Source: Campylobacteraceae bacterium
GTDB lineage: Bacteria > Campylobacterota > Campylobacteria > Campylobacterales > Sulfurovaceae
NCBI GenBank assembly: GCA_027024155.1
Contig: JALVTE010000121.1
Coordinates: 62,001 to 126,000 of the forward strand
Direction of reading: 5' to 3'
Length of the DNA stretch: 64,000 bases
Positions 19,245 to 28,484 of the stretch are shown here, one piece after another; the first letter of the stretch is position 1; every line of letters starts with the position of its first letter. The notes beneath the pieces are model-generated. The model saw nothing but the letters and a program-made list of their open reading frames with translations, was not told where the DNA came from and searched no databases. A program made the position numbers and the translations under genes.

Positions 19245-20090
19245 ATGAAAAAAAGTGTTATCTTCTCTGTGATTCTCTTTAGTGTATCTATTGCACAGCC
19301 TATTTTTACAACTGTACCATACTACTCTTATACTAAATATAGCGACCAGTTTAAAGAAGATTCTAATGGTATGGGTATTTATGCTTCGTTATATAACTAT
19401 CCTCATCAGCTCGATTTTTCAGTTGATTATACAAATATTAATTTTAAAGCAAATGTTCCAAAATATGAGCAGACAGAGATGACTGGTGTTTATAGTTATT
19501 TCTTAAATGAAAATCTATTTTTAAAAGGTGGTTTGCATTTTGTTGCAAGTGATTATAGACCATCTAATGAGGGTTTAGCAACTATTATTAGTGGGGCTGA
19601 TTATAACTATAATAATTCAAATTATGGATTAGAATTTTTTTATAGTAATTATACAAAATATACTCCAAAATCTCTAAAAATAGCACAAGTTCATCCATAT
19701 TTTAAGTACCACTTTGAACCCAAAAATAATATTTTTGGAAATTTTGATTTGATGGTAGATTATAATTATATTAAACCTAGCAAAAGTTACCTATATCAAG
19801 ATGTAAAAGAGAGTTACGGCTCTACAGGATTAAAATTGACAAACAATAAAGGTAAATGGAGCACATCTATTGAAAAATGGATAGGAAAAAGAGCATTTGC
19901 ATTAGAAGATGGTGGCTTTACTTTATACAATTTAAGCCAAATATATACCGGTGGATATGGTGCAGGCATTAGTTATCATATAAAAGATAAAGCTACTATT
20001 TTATTAAAGTATAACCATAAAAGCTATATAGATTATAATAAGAAAGGTCATTCAGACGGTATTACTAGCTCTTTTTCTTATACTTGGTAG
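19245..20090 (+). CDS. Outer-membrane beta-barrel protein (paralog 2)
   Basis: Co-linear similarity to 18145..18987 (e.g. DYNYIKPS vs EYNYIKPN, ...FALEDGGFTLYNLSQIY vs FAVDNGGFTVYNLGEVY, ...SFSYTW vs SISHTW). Confidence 0.75.
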   Translation: MKKSVIFSVILFSVSIAQPIFTTVPYYSYTKYSDQFKEDSNGMGIYASLYNYPHQLDFSVDYTNINFKANVPKYEQTEMTGVYSYFLNENLFLKGGLHFVASDYRPSNEGLATIISGADYNYNNSNYGLEFFYSNYTKYTPKSLKIAQVHPYFKYHFEPKNNIFGNFDLMVDYNYIKPSKSYLYQDVKESYGSTGLKLTNNKGKWSTSIEKWIGKRAFALEDGGFTLYNLSQIYTGGYGAGISYHIKDKATILLKYNHKSYIDYNKKGHSDGITSSFSYTW

Positions 20091-20096
20091 GTATTA

Positions 20097-20693
20097 TTAT
20101 TTACCAAATAGATACTGCTTAGCAGTTACATTATTTGGGTCTAAAATTAAGATATATTGATAAACTTTTTTTGCCCCTTTTATATCTTTTTTGCTAAGTA
20201 AATTTGCTAATTGCTCTAAGTATATTGTGCTTGTAGGATATAGAGATAACATTTTTCTTGTTAATTTTAATGCTTGTTTATACTCCCCTTTCTCTTTTAA
20301 TGCAAGTATTAAATTATAATTGCCATAAAAATTATATAAATCAATTTTTAATATAACATTTCCTATTCGAATTGCACTATTTGCATCTCCTAGATTTAGA
20401 TAACTTTTTATTAAGCCTAAGTTAGCTTCTATAGAGTTTGGTTCTGCAATTAATGCCATTTTATAATGTTTAATTGCATTTTTGTATTTTTCATCAAGAA
20501 AAAATAGCCAAGCTAAACGCAAGTTTATAAAGTATTGGTTAGGGCTCTTTTTGTATAGTGGTATTAAAACTTTAATAGCATCGCTAAAATCAGACATCTT
20601 TTCATAATTGTATGATTTTAAGTATATATTTTTAATATTGAACCCATAAGTAAAGATTGCACTAAGACTAACGATTAAGACTATTTTCTTCAT
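20097..20693 (-). CDS. TPR-repeat exported protein
   Basis: Repeats ...AIKHYKMALIAEPNSIEANLGLIKSYLNLGDANSAIR...; overlaps upstream gene by 26 bp. Confidence 0.8.
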   Translation of the reverse strand: MKKIVLIVSLSAIFTYGFNIKNIYLKSYNYEKMSDFSDAIKVLIPLYKKSPNQYFINLRLAWLFFLDEKYKNAIKHYKMALIAEPNSIEANLGLIKSYLNLGDANSAIRIGNVILKIDLYNFYGNYNLILALKEKGEYKQALKLTRKMLSLYPTSTIYLEQLANLLSKKDIKGAKKVYQYILILDPNNVTAKQYLFGK

Positions 20694-22677
20694 TTATCCT
20701 CTTTAATGTAAAATTTTTACCCGATATAGAGTTGAATCCTTTTTCATAAAAGCAAAAAGACAATTCCCCATATTTTGATGTTATTTTTAATTTATCTTTT
20801 TTGTATATCTCTTTTTTGTTAAATAGTTTATAATTAAAAGATATAATAAACTCCATTAACGAACTCTTTATTTTATTATATCTTAAATCTATAGGAAGTG
20901 TATCTTCGTACTCTACTTCTTGTCCTGTGAGTGGGATTTTTGGAGCAATTTTAAATAACTCTTTTAAGTAACTCTCGCTACCTTGATACTCATAAAAATA
21001 GAATAGTTTATTATCTAAATAGAAAAATAGTTTATTTACGCCATCGCAAAAATAGAATTCGCCGATATCATTCATTTTTACTGTTAAAGTGTACTCTTTA
21101 TCTCTGTTATCTATAAATTTAAATTTATCATCTAGTATAAATGTTAAGTGTAGTTGTGTAGCTTTATCAACTGTAGTGGCTTTAATATCCTCTCCTGTTT
21201 TGGGTAATTTATAGTAGTTTAATCTATTATTATGTATATAATCTATAAATTTAAATGGTATAGTTTCGCTTCCTAAGACAGCGTATTTTTGTACCTGTAT
21301 ATGAATGTGAGGTTCTGGAGAGTAACCACTATTACCACATTTTGCAATTATTTGACCAACTTGTAGATAATCTCCAATATTTACTGTAACAGAGTTTTGC
21401 ATTAAGTGTGAAATTTCTACATAATAGCCATAGTTTGAGTATATTATAATATAATTACCCCAATTATTAACTCTATCTACATTTCCTATAAAGTTATCAG
21501 GTAAATCACTTCTTATATCTACAACATAACCATTTATTGGTGCAGTAATATCTTTTCCAAAAGCATAATAATCTTCTAAAAAGTGTCCCTCATCTTTATA
21601 TGTTTTACCATTTTTTCTAACAACAAAATCATAAGCATAACGCCATGGACCTTTATGTGTCCACTTATCATTAAAAGATTGATAGACACTCCACTCTCCA
21701 ATAAATGGTAAATTTATCTTTATATCATTACCACCAAATCTATAAATAGATGATAAAAAAGCATTAAGAGATTTCTCAGGTGTCTCTTTTGGATTATAAT
21801 TGTAATACTTATATCCAATAGCTACTGTTAGCATTAAAAAAAGAATTGTAATAATATTAAATGGCATTGTATAGACAGGCAGAGAGTAAGTATTTAAAAA
21901 TACTTCCATAGAATCAATTAGTACAGCAGACATAGCAACTGCTATCATAGCTATTAAATAGTTCCTTACATTAGCGATTAAAAAAATCCCACCAAGTGAC
22001 ATAGCAATTAAAATAAAATTAAAGTTATATGGTGAATTCACAGCGTCGCAAAATGGGACAAAAATAGTATGTACAGCTACACCCACACCAAAACCTAAAA
22101 TAGCCATTAAAAAGAGTATTCTTGAGTATAAAAGAAGAAGAAGAGTTATAACAAGCCCAGAAATCGTATATGGTAAGAAAAATATAGTCCCTATCGATTT
22201 AAAAAATGGCTCTAAAGGTAGAGAGATATCAAACAGTGGTTTGCGGTGTAATATATTACTTAAAAGGTTTGTGTATTTTAAACTTGCTAAGTAAAATATC
22301 ATAGCTACAAACGAGAAAGGTATTGATAAAATAGGAATAGAGTATTTTAAAAATATTCTATTTAGTGCAAATGTAAATAGAAATGTAAGCGAAGCTAATA
22401 TAGCTGTTAAAATAATTGTAGATAGTGTTATATCAAAATAGTAACCAACACCCATACCAACTAGCAAAGAGTTGTATAGATAGAATCCATGTTTTAAATA
22501 CTCATCTCTTACGCTTATAATTTCGGCAAAAATAATACTAGAGAATATTGCAACTAAACCTAAAGTTCCAACACTTGGCAGTAAAAAAGAGAGTGCAAGA
22601 AGCACAATACCTGCTTTACAATCACTTAAAAAAAGGATTGAAAAGTAGGCTTTTAATAAAAAGTTTAACTTCTGCAC
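20668..22677 (-). CDS. Urea transporter-like membrane domain fused to M23 (LytM) peptidase-like domain
   Basis: N-terminus resembles bacterial UT family (LFLSDCKAGIVLLALSFL...LYNSLLVGMGVGYYF); C-terminus HKGPWRYAYDFVV...YVEISHLMQNSVTVNIGDYLQVGQIIAKCGNSGYSPEPHIHIQVQ is M23-like. Confidence 0.8.
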   Translation of the reverse strand: MQKLNFLLKAYFSILFLSDCKAGIVLLALSFLLPSVGTLGLVAIFSSIIFAEIISVRDEYLKHGFYLYNSLLVGMGVGYYFDITLSTIILTAILASLTFLFTFALNRIFLKYSIPILSIPFSFVAMIFYLASLKYTNLLSNILHRKPLFDISLPLEPFFKSIGTIFFLPYTISGLVITLLLLLYSRILFLMAILGFGVGVAVHTIFVPFCDAVNSPYNFNFILIAMSLGGIFLIANVRNYLIAMIAVAMSAVLIDSMEVFLNTYSLPVYTMPFNIITILFLMLTVAIGYKYYNYNPKETPEKSLNAFLSSIYRFGGNDIKINLPFIGEWSVYQSFNDKWTHKGPWRYAYDFVVRKNGKTYKDEGHFLEDYYAFGKDITAPINGYVVDIRSDLPDNFIGNVDRVNNWGNYIIIYSNYGYYVEISHLMQNSVTVNIGDYLQVGQIIAKCGNSGYSPEPHIHIQVQKYAVLGSETIPFKFIDYIHNNRLNYYKLPKTGEDIKATTVDKATQLHLTFILDDKFKFIDNRDKEYTLTVKMNDIGEFYFCDGVNKLFFYLDNKLFYFYEYQGSESYLKELFKIAPKIPLTGQEVEYEDTLPIDLRYNKIKSSLMEFIISFNYKLFNKKEIYKKDKLKITSKYGELSFCFYEKGFNSISGKNFTLKRINEENSLNR

Positions 22678-22692
22678 TTATATCCCTTTATT

Positions 22693-24027
22693 TTACTTTA
22701 AAACTTCTGGCATATGCTCTTTTTCTACGATATACTCTAAATCGTCAGCATCTTTAATTAAGTGAACTTTAGACTCTTTATCAATCAGTACAATACTTGG
22801 CTTATATCTAATAAATTGCATCGCTTGTGTTACACTATATGCACCTGCTGGCCAAATTGTTAATACACTCTCTCTATCTAATGGTGGTAACATAATATTT
22901 TCTGCAATTATGTCGATATTCATACATAGTGGTCCATTAATTTGAGATGGCTCATTAATTCCTTCGTATCGTTTATCTAACATAATGTCAAAGTTGTACC
23001 AAAAGCTTGTATATAGCAAGTTTACACCCGCATCAATAATATAACTCTTCTTACCATCTGGCATTCTTTTAGATGCAAATACGCTACTTAGCAGGTATCC
23101 AGCTTCATCAATTAGTGCTCTTCCTGTCTCTAGGAATAGCTTAGGTAAATTGCCTTTATTGTGCTCAAAAATTGCATTTGTAATAGCCTCTGCATACTCA
23201 TCGGCACTTGGAACTATAACTTCTGGTGCTTGATAAACACCCTTTAATCTACTCTTACTAGCAAATCCACCACCTATATCGATATATTCGATATTGTAGC
23301 CAAACTCCTCTTCTACTCTATTTTTAAGCTCAATAAGCTTTTTAGTCTCTTGCCCATAAGCGTTTGCATTTAGCATAAATGTGCCAATATGAGAGTGCAA
23401 ACCTGTTAAGATAAGCTTTTTACCCTCGTAAATTCTCTTAATTGCTTCGTACGCTTCGCCATTATCTATGTTAAAGCCAAATCTGCTCCACTGAGGGTAA
23501 ATTCCTGTATCCATATTACATCTAATCGCAACTTTTATCTCTTGCCCAATCTCATCTGCAACATCTTCTAAGTCATTAATTTCATACAAATGGTCGATAT
23601 GAATTTTTGCACCCTCTAGTGCTGCTTGCTTTAAAAACTCTTTTTGCTTATATGGTCCGTTAAAGATAATATCTTTACCCTCAATCCCTAAGCGTCTAGC
23701 TTTTTGGTACTCGAATTCACTAACAACTTCTGCTTTAGAGCCCAAATTATGAAACACTTGGCAAATTGCATCTAAATAGTTGGTTTTATAACTCCACCAA
23801 AATTGAACATCTGGATAACGGCTACTAAATGCTTCGTGTAACTCATTATACTTCTCTTCAATCGCTCTTTGAGAAAATACAAAAAGTGGGCTACCATACT
23901 CTTTTGTAAGTTCGTTTACACTTACTCCATCGATACTGCTTTTAATCTTTTGGCTCTTTAGCGGGCTTCCGTATTTACTTGCAAGTGCAAAATCTACTCT
24001 ATTTATTGTTGGTTTTTGGTATTTCAT
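22693..24027 (-). CDS. PLP-dependent decarboxylase, diaminopimelate/ornithine decarboxylase fold-III type
   Basis: YGSPLFVFSQRAIEEKYNEL; FWWSYKTNYLDAICQVFHNLGSKAEVVSEFEY; GLHSHIGTF; YIDIGGGF; ETGRALIDEAGYLL. Confidence 0.88.
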   Translation of the reverse strand: MKYQKPTINRVDFALASKYGSPLKSQKIKSSIDGVSVNELTKEYGSPLFVFSQRAIEEKYNELHEAFSSRYPDVQFWWSYKTNYLDAICQVFHNLGSKAEVVSEFEYQKARRLGIEGKDIIFNGPYKQKEFLKQAALEGAKIHIDHLYEINDLEDVADEIGQEIKVAIRCNMDTGIYPQWSRFGFNIDNGEAYEAIKRIYEGKKLILTGLHSHIGTFMLNANAYGQETKKLIELKNRVEEEFGYNIEYIDIGGGFASKSRLKGVYQAPEVIVPSADEYAEAITNAIFEHNKGNLPKLFLETGRALIDEAGYLLSSVFASKRMPDGKKSYIIDAGVNLLYTSFWYNFDIMLDKRYEGINEPSQINGPLCMNIDIIAENIMLPPLDRESVLTIWPAGAYSVTQAMQFIRYKPSIVLIDKESKVHLIKDADDLEYIVEKEHMPEVLK

Positions 24028-24035
24028 AATTTCTC

Positions 24036-25046
24036 CTATTTCTCTTTTGTTGCTAACAGTTTTGTAAATTCAGTAAAATCGACCATTGTCTCATCTACAA
24101 ACCTCATATACATCTTCTCTTTTTCATAATTAAAGTTTGGCTCTACCTCTTTTCCAGATGCTAAATCTAACATCATTTGTGGTAAATTAACCCCAAGTTG
24201 TGTACTAAAATAGACCCAAGCAGGGAAACGAGGATTTATCTCGATTAAGTAAATCTCGCTACCATTTGCCATTGCTTCAAACTCAAAAGCTCCTCTCCAG
24301 CCAGTACTCTCTACAAATTTTTGAGAAAGTTCCAAAAGTTTTGGGTTATTAATACTAACCGCACTCCAAACTTTACCAAGCTCTGTAGTTGTAAGTTTTT
24401 TCGCACCAACACCGCCAACTAACTCTTTGCCATTTCCAATACCTACAAAGTTAATCTCTTCGCCACTTACAACTTGTTGAGCTAGTAGTGGAAAGCCCCA
24501 CTCGTTAGAAATTTTGTAGTAGTAATCAATCGCTTCATCTATACTATACGCTTTGTATGCTTTATAGTAATTCCCCTTTACCATAATCGGAAAGCCAAAC
24601 TCTCTAGTAGCTGCAATTAAATCATCAAGAGAGCTTACTTCCATAGTTTCTGGGTGTTTTACGCCAAGCTCTTTGCTAAGTTTTGGCAATTTACTCTTAT
24701 CACGCATTTCAAAACACTCTAAAGATGGCAAGTAGCTACCAATTCCCAATTCGCTAATCTCATCTTGGTACTTAATATAGAGTGGCAATTCAGCATCTAA
24801 GTTAGGAATAATAAAATCAATATCCGACTTCTCTTTAATTTGCACTACTCTATTTTTAAACTCTTCATACCCCAAAGATGGATACGGCATCAAGTAAACT
24901 TTTTCAAAAAAATCTTGATAGACCCCCGGCTCATTTGGGTCGTAACTTAAACCAATTAGAGTATGCTCATCTTTTAAACTCTTTGCAACTGGAATACCTG
25001 GACCTGGATTATCGGTATTGTTTAATCCACTAATTGCAACTCTCAT
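24036..25046 (-). CDS. ATP-grasp domain ligase
   Basis: FGFPIMVKGNYYKAYKAYSIDEA; GAFEFEAMANGSEIYLIEINPRFPAW. Confidence 0.88.
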   Translation of the reverse strand: MRVAISGLNNTDNPGPGIPVAKSLKDEHTLIGLSYDPNEPGVYQDFFEKVYLMPYPSLGYEEFKNRVVQIKEKSDIDFIIPNLDAELPLYIKYQDEISELGIGSYLPSLECFEMRDKSKLPKLSKELGVKHPETMEVSSLDDLIAATREFGFPIMVKGNYYKAYKAYSIDEAIDYYYKISNEWGFPLLAQQVVSGEEINFVGIGNGKELVGGVGAKKLTTTELGKVWSAVSINNPKLLELSQKFVESTGWRGAFEFEAMANGSEIYLIEINPRFPAWVYFSTQLGVNLPQMMLDLASGKEVEPNFNYEKEKMYMRFVDETMVDFTEFTKLLATKEK

Positions 25047-25279
25047 TACACAAGTCCGTAAATTTTAATTTTTTGAAAGAAATCCTCTACATCAATATGC
25101 ACTTCTCTCCAATCTACACCACTCTCTTTTGCAATAGTCTGCACAATTTCATCTTTGCTTTTACCCTCTTTGATTAAGTTTATAATCTCTTTAGCAGTCT
25201 CGTTTAACTGGTAAGATATACCTAAAGATGGAATAAATCCCATATTATTATCATCTATCACAATTTCATTTATTAACAT
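25046..25279 (-). CDS. PqqD-like small protein
   Basis: 77 aa, YQLNETAKEIINLIKEGKSKDEIVQTIAKESGVDWREVHIDVEDFFQKIKIYGLV matches PqqD-type pattern. Confidence 0.75.
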   Translation of the reverse strand: MLINEIVIDDNNMGFIPSLGISYQLNETAKEIINLIKEGKSKDEIVQTIAKESGVDWREVHIDVEDFFQKIKIYGLV

Positions 25280-25481
25280 TTAATGCTCCAATAAGTTTTA
25301 TTTATCAGAATAGTAGCAAAATAATATTAACTTAGTGTTAATATTAGGTGAAGTAATAGTGATTTATATACATTTAATGGTATTTAATAGCTTTTTTATA
25401 AGATTCTGCTACTTAGGTTGCAATAAAAGGATAAAAAAGTTATATAATATTATGTATAAAATACAATATAAAGGATAGTAA

Positions 25482-25892
25482 ATGGCAACATTAACAGATT
25501 TAGATAAAAATATAGTAGAGAGAATTGCAGAGCAAATTGCATTAAATAAAGAGAAAGCAGAATTAGCAAATGTTAATTTAGAAAAAGCAATAGAACTTGT
25601 TAAAGATGTAGGTGCAGTAGTTTTAGATGTTAGACCACCAGCAAAAGTAAATGGTGAAAATGCTGAAGAGGCAGATATTCCGAATGCGTTCTATACGCCA
25701 TATCCAGAGTTTACAAACTATATAGATATTTTACCAAACGATAGAACAACTCCAATAGTAACAGCTTGTCTTAAAGGTTGGTTTGCAAGTAGAGTAAAAG
25801 GATATTTAGAGGCACTTGGATACTCTAATGTATATGTATTTGGAGGAAACATCGAAGATTGGATTACAGCACACAAAGCACATACTAAATAA
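25482..25892 (+). CDS. Rhodanese-like domain protein
   Basis: VVLDVRPPAKV...PIVTACLKGWFASRVKGYLEALGYSNVYVFGGNIEDW. Confidence 0.88.
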   Translation: MATLTDLDKNIVERIAEQIALNKEKAELANVNLEKAIELVKDVGAVVLDVRPPAKVNGENAEEADIPNAFYTPYPEFTNYIDILPNDRTTPIVTACLKGWFASRVKGYLEALGYSNVYVFGGNIEDWITAHKAHTK

Positions 25893-25897
25893 AAATT

Positions 25898-25930
25898 ACT
25901 ACCACGCTAAATATATAGTGTGGTATTACT
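25898..25930 (+). terminator. Hairpin terminator candidate after rhodanese gene
   Basis: TACCACGCTA...TAGTGTGGTA stem (one GU) followed by TTACTTCT. Confidence 0.45.
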
Positions 25931-25948
25931 TCTCATCTTAAACAGCAG

Positions 25949-25986
25949 TTCTGATAATAGGTATGCTTAAACACCTATTATTAGAA
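25949..25986. promoter_or_regulatory. Strong hairpin upstream of oleate hydratase gene
   Basis: TTCTGATAATAGGT / ACCTATTATTAGAA, 13 of 14 positions complementary, 10-nt loop. Confidence 0.55.
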
Positions 25987-26035
25987 TTACTTTACAAACA
26001 TAGCTACGTACTCTGATTATACAAAGGAAAATAAG

Positions 26036-27640
26036 ATGAATCAAGAGAAAGTAAAAGTAACAGAAAATACAAAAGTTTATCTAATAGGTAGTGGTATCGC
26101 CTCTTTAGCTACTGCATTTTATTTAATAGAAGATGCAGACTTAAATCCAGAAAATATCACTATTTTAGAGCAACGAAATGTAAGTGGTGGTGCACTTGAT
26201 GGTTCGGGTAATCCAAACGATGGCTATCTTATTCGAGGCGGTCGTATGCATGAAAAAAATTATCGTTGCTATTGGGGGCTTCTTTCACATATTCCTTCGT
26301 ATGATAATCCAGAAATTAGTGTTACCGATGAGTCAATGGAGTTTAATGAACGCTTTGTTTCACATGCCCAGGCACGACTTATTAAAGATGGCAAAAAAGT
26401 CGATTTAAGCTCTTATGGTTTAAATGCCCGCGACCAATTTTTAATGAGCAAGCTTCTGTTTACACCAGAGAGCCAACTTGACGGTATGACAATAGAAGAG
26501 TGGTTTGATGGTGAATTTTTCCATACAAATTACTGGTACCTCTTTACAAGTATGTTTGCATTCCAAAAGTGGAGCTCTTTAATGGAGATGCGACGCTATA
26601 TGCTAAGATTTATGCATTTAATGCCAGGTATGAAACACTTAGAGGGAATTTTAAGAACCAAATACAACCAATACCATTCGGTAGTTTTACCGATGCAAAA
26701 TTACCTGCAAGATAGAGGTGTTCATTTTGAATTGAGTACTCAAGTTATAGATATAGACTTTGATATTCAAGGTAAAAATAAAAGAGCAACTGCGATACAT
26801 ATCCTAAAAAATTCTGAGACTAGCACAATAGAGTTAGGCAAAGAGGATTACTGCTTCTTGACCAACGGCTCAATAGTAGATGCTGCTGATGAAGGAGATT
26901 TAAATACTGCTCCTGTTTTAAAAAGTGTTGAGGAATCAGGAGCATGGTCTCTTTGGAAAAAAGTTGCATTAAATGATTCAAGTTTTGGTAATCCTTCTGT
27001 ATTTTGCGATAGTATAGATAAGCAAAAGTGGTACTCATTTACTGTAACAATGAGAGATAGCACTTTCTTGGATTATATGGAAGATTTTACCGGTAATGTA
27101 GATGGTACTGGAGGTTTAGTTACTTTAACAGATTCTAATTGGCTGATGTCGATTGTAATTGCAAGACAGCCTCACTTTCCAGACCAGCCTAAAGATGTTA
27201 AGGTATTTTGGGGCTATGGACTTTATCCTGATAGAATCGGTAATAAAGTAAAGAAAAAAATGAGTGAATGTAATGGAAAAGAGATTTTAGAAGAGCTATG
27301 GTATCATCTGAAAATAGAAGAGTTAATGGAGCCTATAATGCAAAGCGATAAATTCATTAATGCTATACCAGTTGCAATGCCATTTATAGATAGCCTATTT
27401 ATGCCACGCTCATATGGAGACAGACCAAAAGTTATTCCAGACGGAAGCCAAAACTTCGCCTTTTTAGGGCAGTTTACCGAAGTAAAAGATGATTGCGTCT
27501 TTACTGTTGAGTACTCTACACGAACAGCACAAGAGGCGGTTTATGGATTTTTCGATTGTGGTAAAAAGCCACTACCTGTTTATGTAGGAGCACATAATCC
27601 TGTAGCAGTTGCAAAAGCTTTTGCTGCTTTAATGGAGTAA
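26036..27640 (+). CDS. ohyA: Oleate hydratase (MCRA family)
   Basis: YLIGSGIASLATAFYLIEDA...NVSGGALDGSGNPNDGYLIRGGRMHEKNYRCYWGLLSHIPS; full-length 534 aa. Confidence 0.93.
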   Translation: MNQEKVKVTENTKVYLIGSGIASLATAFYLIEDADLNPENITILEQRNVSGGALDGSGNPNDGYLIRGGRMHEKNYRCYWGLLSHIPSYDNPEISVTDESMEFNERFVSHAQARLIKDGKKVDLSSYGLNARDQFLMSKLLFTPESQLDGMTIEEWFDGEFFHTNYWYLFTSMFAFQKWSSLMEMRRYMLRFMHLMPGMKHLEGILRTKYNQYHSVVLPMQNYLQDRGVHFELSTQVIDIDFDIQGKNKRATAIHILKNSETSTIELGKEDYCFLTNGSIVDAADEGDLNTAPVLKSVEESGAWSLWKKVALNDSSFGNPSVFCDSIDKQKWYSFTVTMRDSTFLDYMEDFTGNVDGTGGLVTLTDSNWLMSIVIARQPHFPDQPKDVKVFWGYGLYPDRIGNKVKKKMSECNGKEILEELWYHLKIEELMEPIMQSDKFINAIPVAMPFIDSLFMPRSYGDRPKVIPDGSQNFAFLGQFTEVKDDCVFTVEYSTRTAQEAVYGFFDCGKKPLPVYVGAHNPVAVAKAFAALME

Positions 27641-27647
27641 ACTTCGG

Positions 27648-28478
27648 ATGTATTACTTAAATATACTCTTTTTTATTGTTACAGTAGGGTTATTCTTTCT
27701 ACTCTACTGGGCAGTTAAGAGTTGGTTGAAAGCAAAAAAGTTAAAAGAGATACTCTCTCAACCATTTCCTAAAGAGTATGAGCAAATTCTAAATAAAATT
27801 CCTTATTATAAAAAACTTGATGCCAATAAGCAAGAGAAGATAAAAAAATCTATTCTTATTTTTATTGGTAGTAAAGAGTTTATAGGTGTTAAGATAGAGC
27901 TTACAGATGAAATAAAAGTAACAATAGCATTTTATGCTTGTTTTCTTCTGTTGAATATTACAAGTGACAACTGTTATGACAATCTATCGACAATAATTGT
28001 TTATCCTAGTCATGTTATTTATGATGTAGCAAGAGAGAATGGAGGAATAGTTTCAAAAGAGCCATTACTGTTAGAGGGACAATCAGCAAATGATACAGTT
28101 GTAATTAGTTGGAACGATGCAAAAAAAGAGGCATATCACATAGGAAAAGAGAATGTAATCCTCCATGAATTTGCACATGAAATTGATTTTTTAGATGGAG
28201 AAATCGACGGCATCCCACCACTAAGTGAATCTAAATATACAGAGTGGAGTGAAGTACTTTATCGAGACTATAATAAGTTAAAAGCAAAGGCAATAGCTAA
28301 CAGATATTGGGGTAAATACAAAATCTTAGGTGATTATGCTGCAACTAACGAAGCTGAATTTTTTGCAGTTGCTACAGAGCGATTTTTCGGCGTACCAAAA
28401 TCTTTAAAACATCATTTTCCTGAACTTTATAATGAGTTAAAAAATTTTTATAAGATAGATCCAGCAGAAGAGTTTTGA
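27648..28478 (+). CDS. mtfA: MtfA-like zinc-dependent peptidase
   Basis: N-terminal TM; VILHEFAHEIDFLDGEIDGIPPL...NEAEFFAVATERFFGVPKSLKHHFPELYNELKNFYKIDP. Confidence 0.88.
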   Translation: MYYLNILFFIVTVGLFFLLYWAVKSWLKAKKLKEILSQPFPKEYEQILNKIPYYKKLDANKQEKIKKSILIFIGSKEFIGVKIELTDEIKVTIAFYACFLLLNITSDNCYDNLSTIIVYPSHVIYDVARENGGIVSKEPLLLEGQSANDTVVISWNDAKKEAYHIGKENVILHEFAHEIDFLDGEIDGIPPLSESKYTEWSEVLYRDYNKLKAKAIANRYWGKYKILGDYAATNEAEFFAVATERFFGVPKSLKHHFPELYNELKNFYKIDPAEEF

Positions 28479-28484
28479 TTGAAC

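Noticed and set aside
25046-25892. Possible PQQ biosynthesis locus
   Set aside because: The PqqD-like protein is not accompanied by PqqA, PqqB, PqqC or PqqE, so a PQQ pathway is not supported.
26184-27063. ORFs inside oleate hydratase gene (26184..26408 +, 26820..27038 -, 26848..27063 -)
   Set aside because: Fully embedded in a well-supported CDS in other frames; composition consistent with shadow ORFs.
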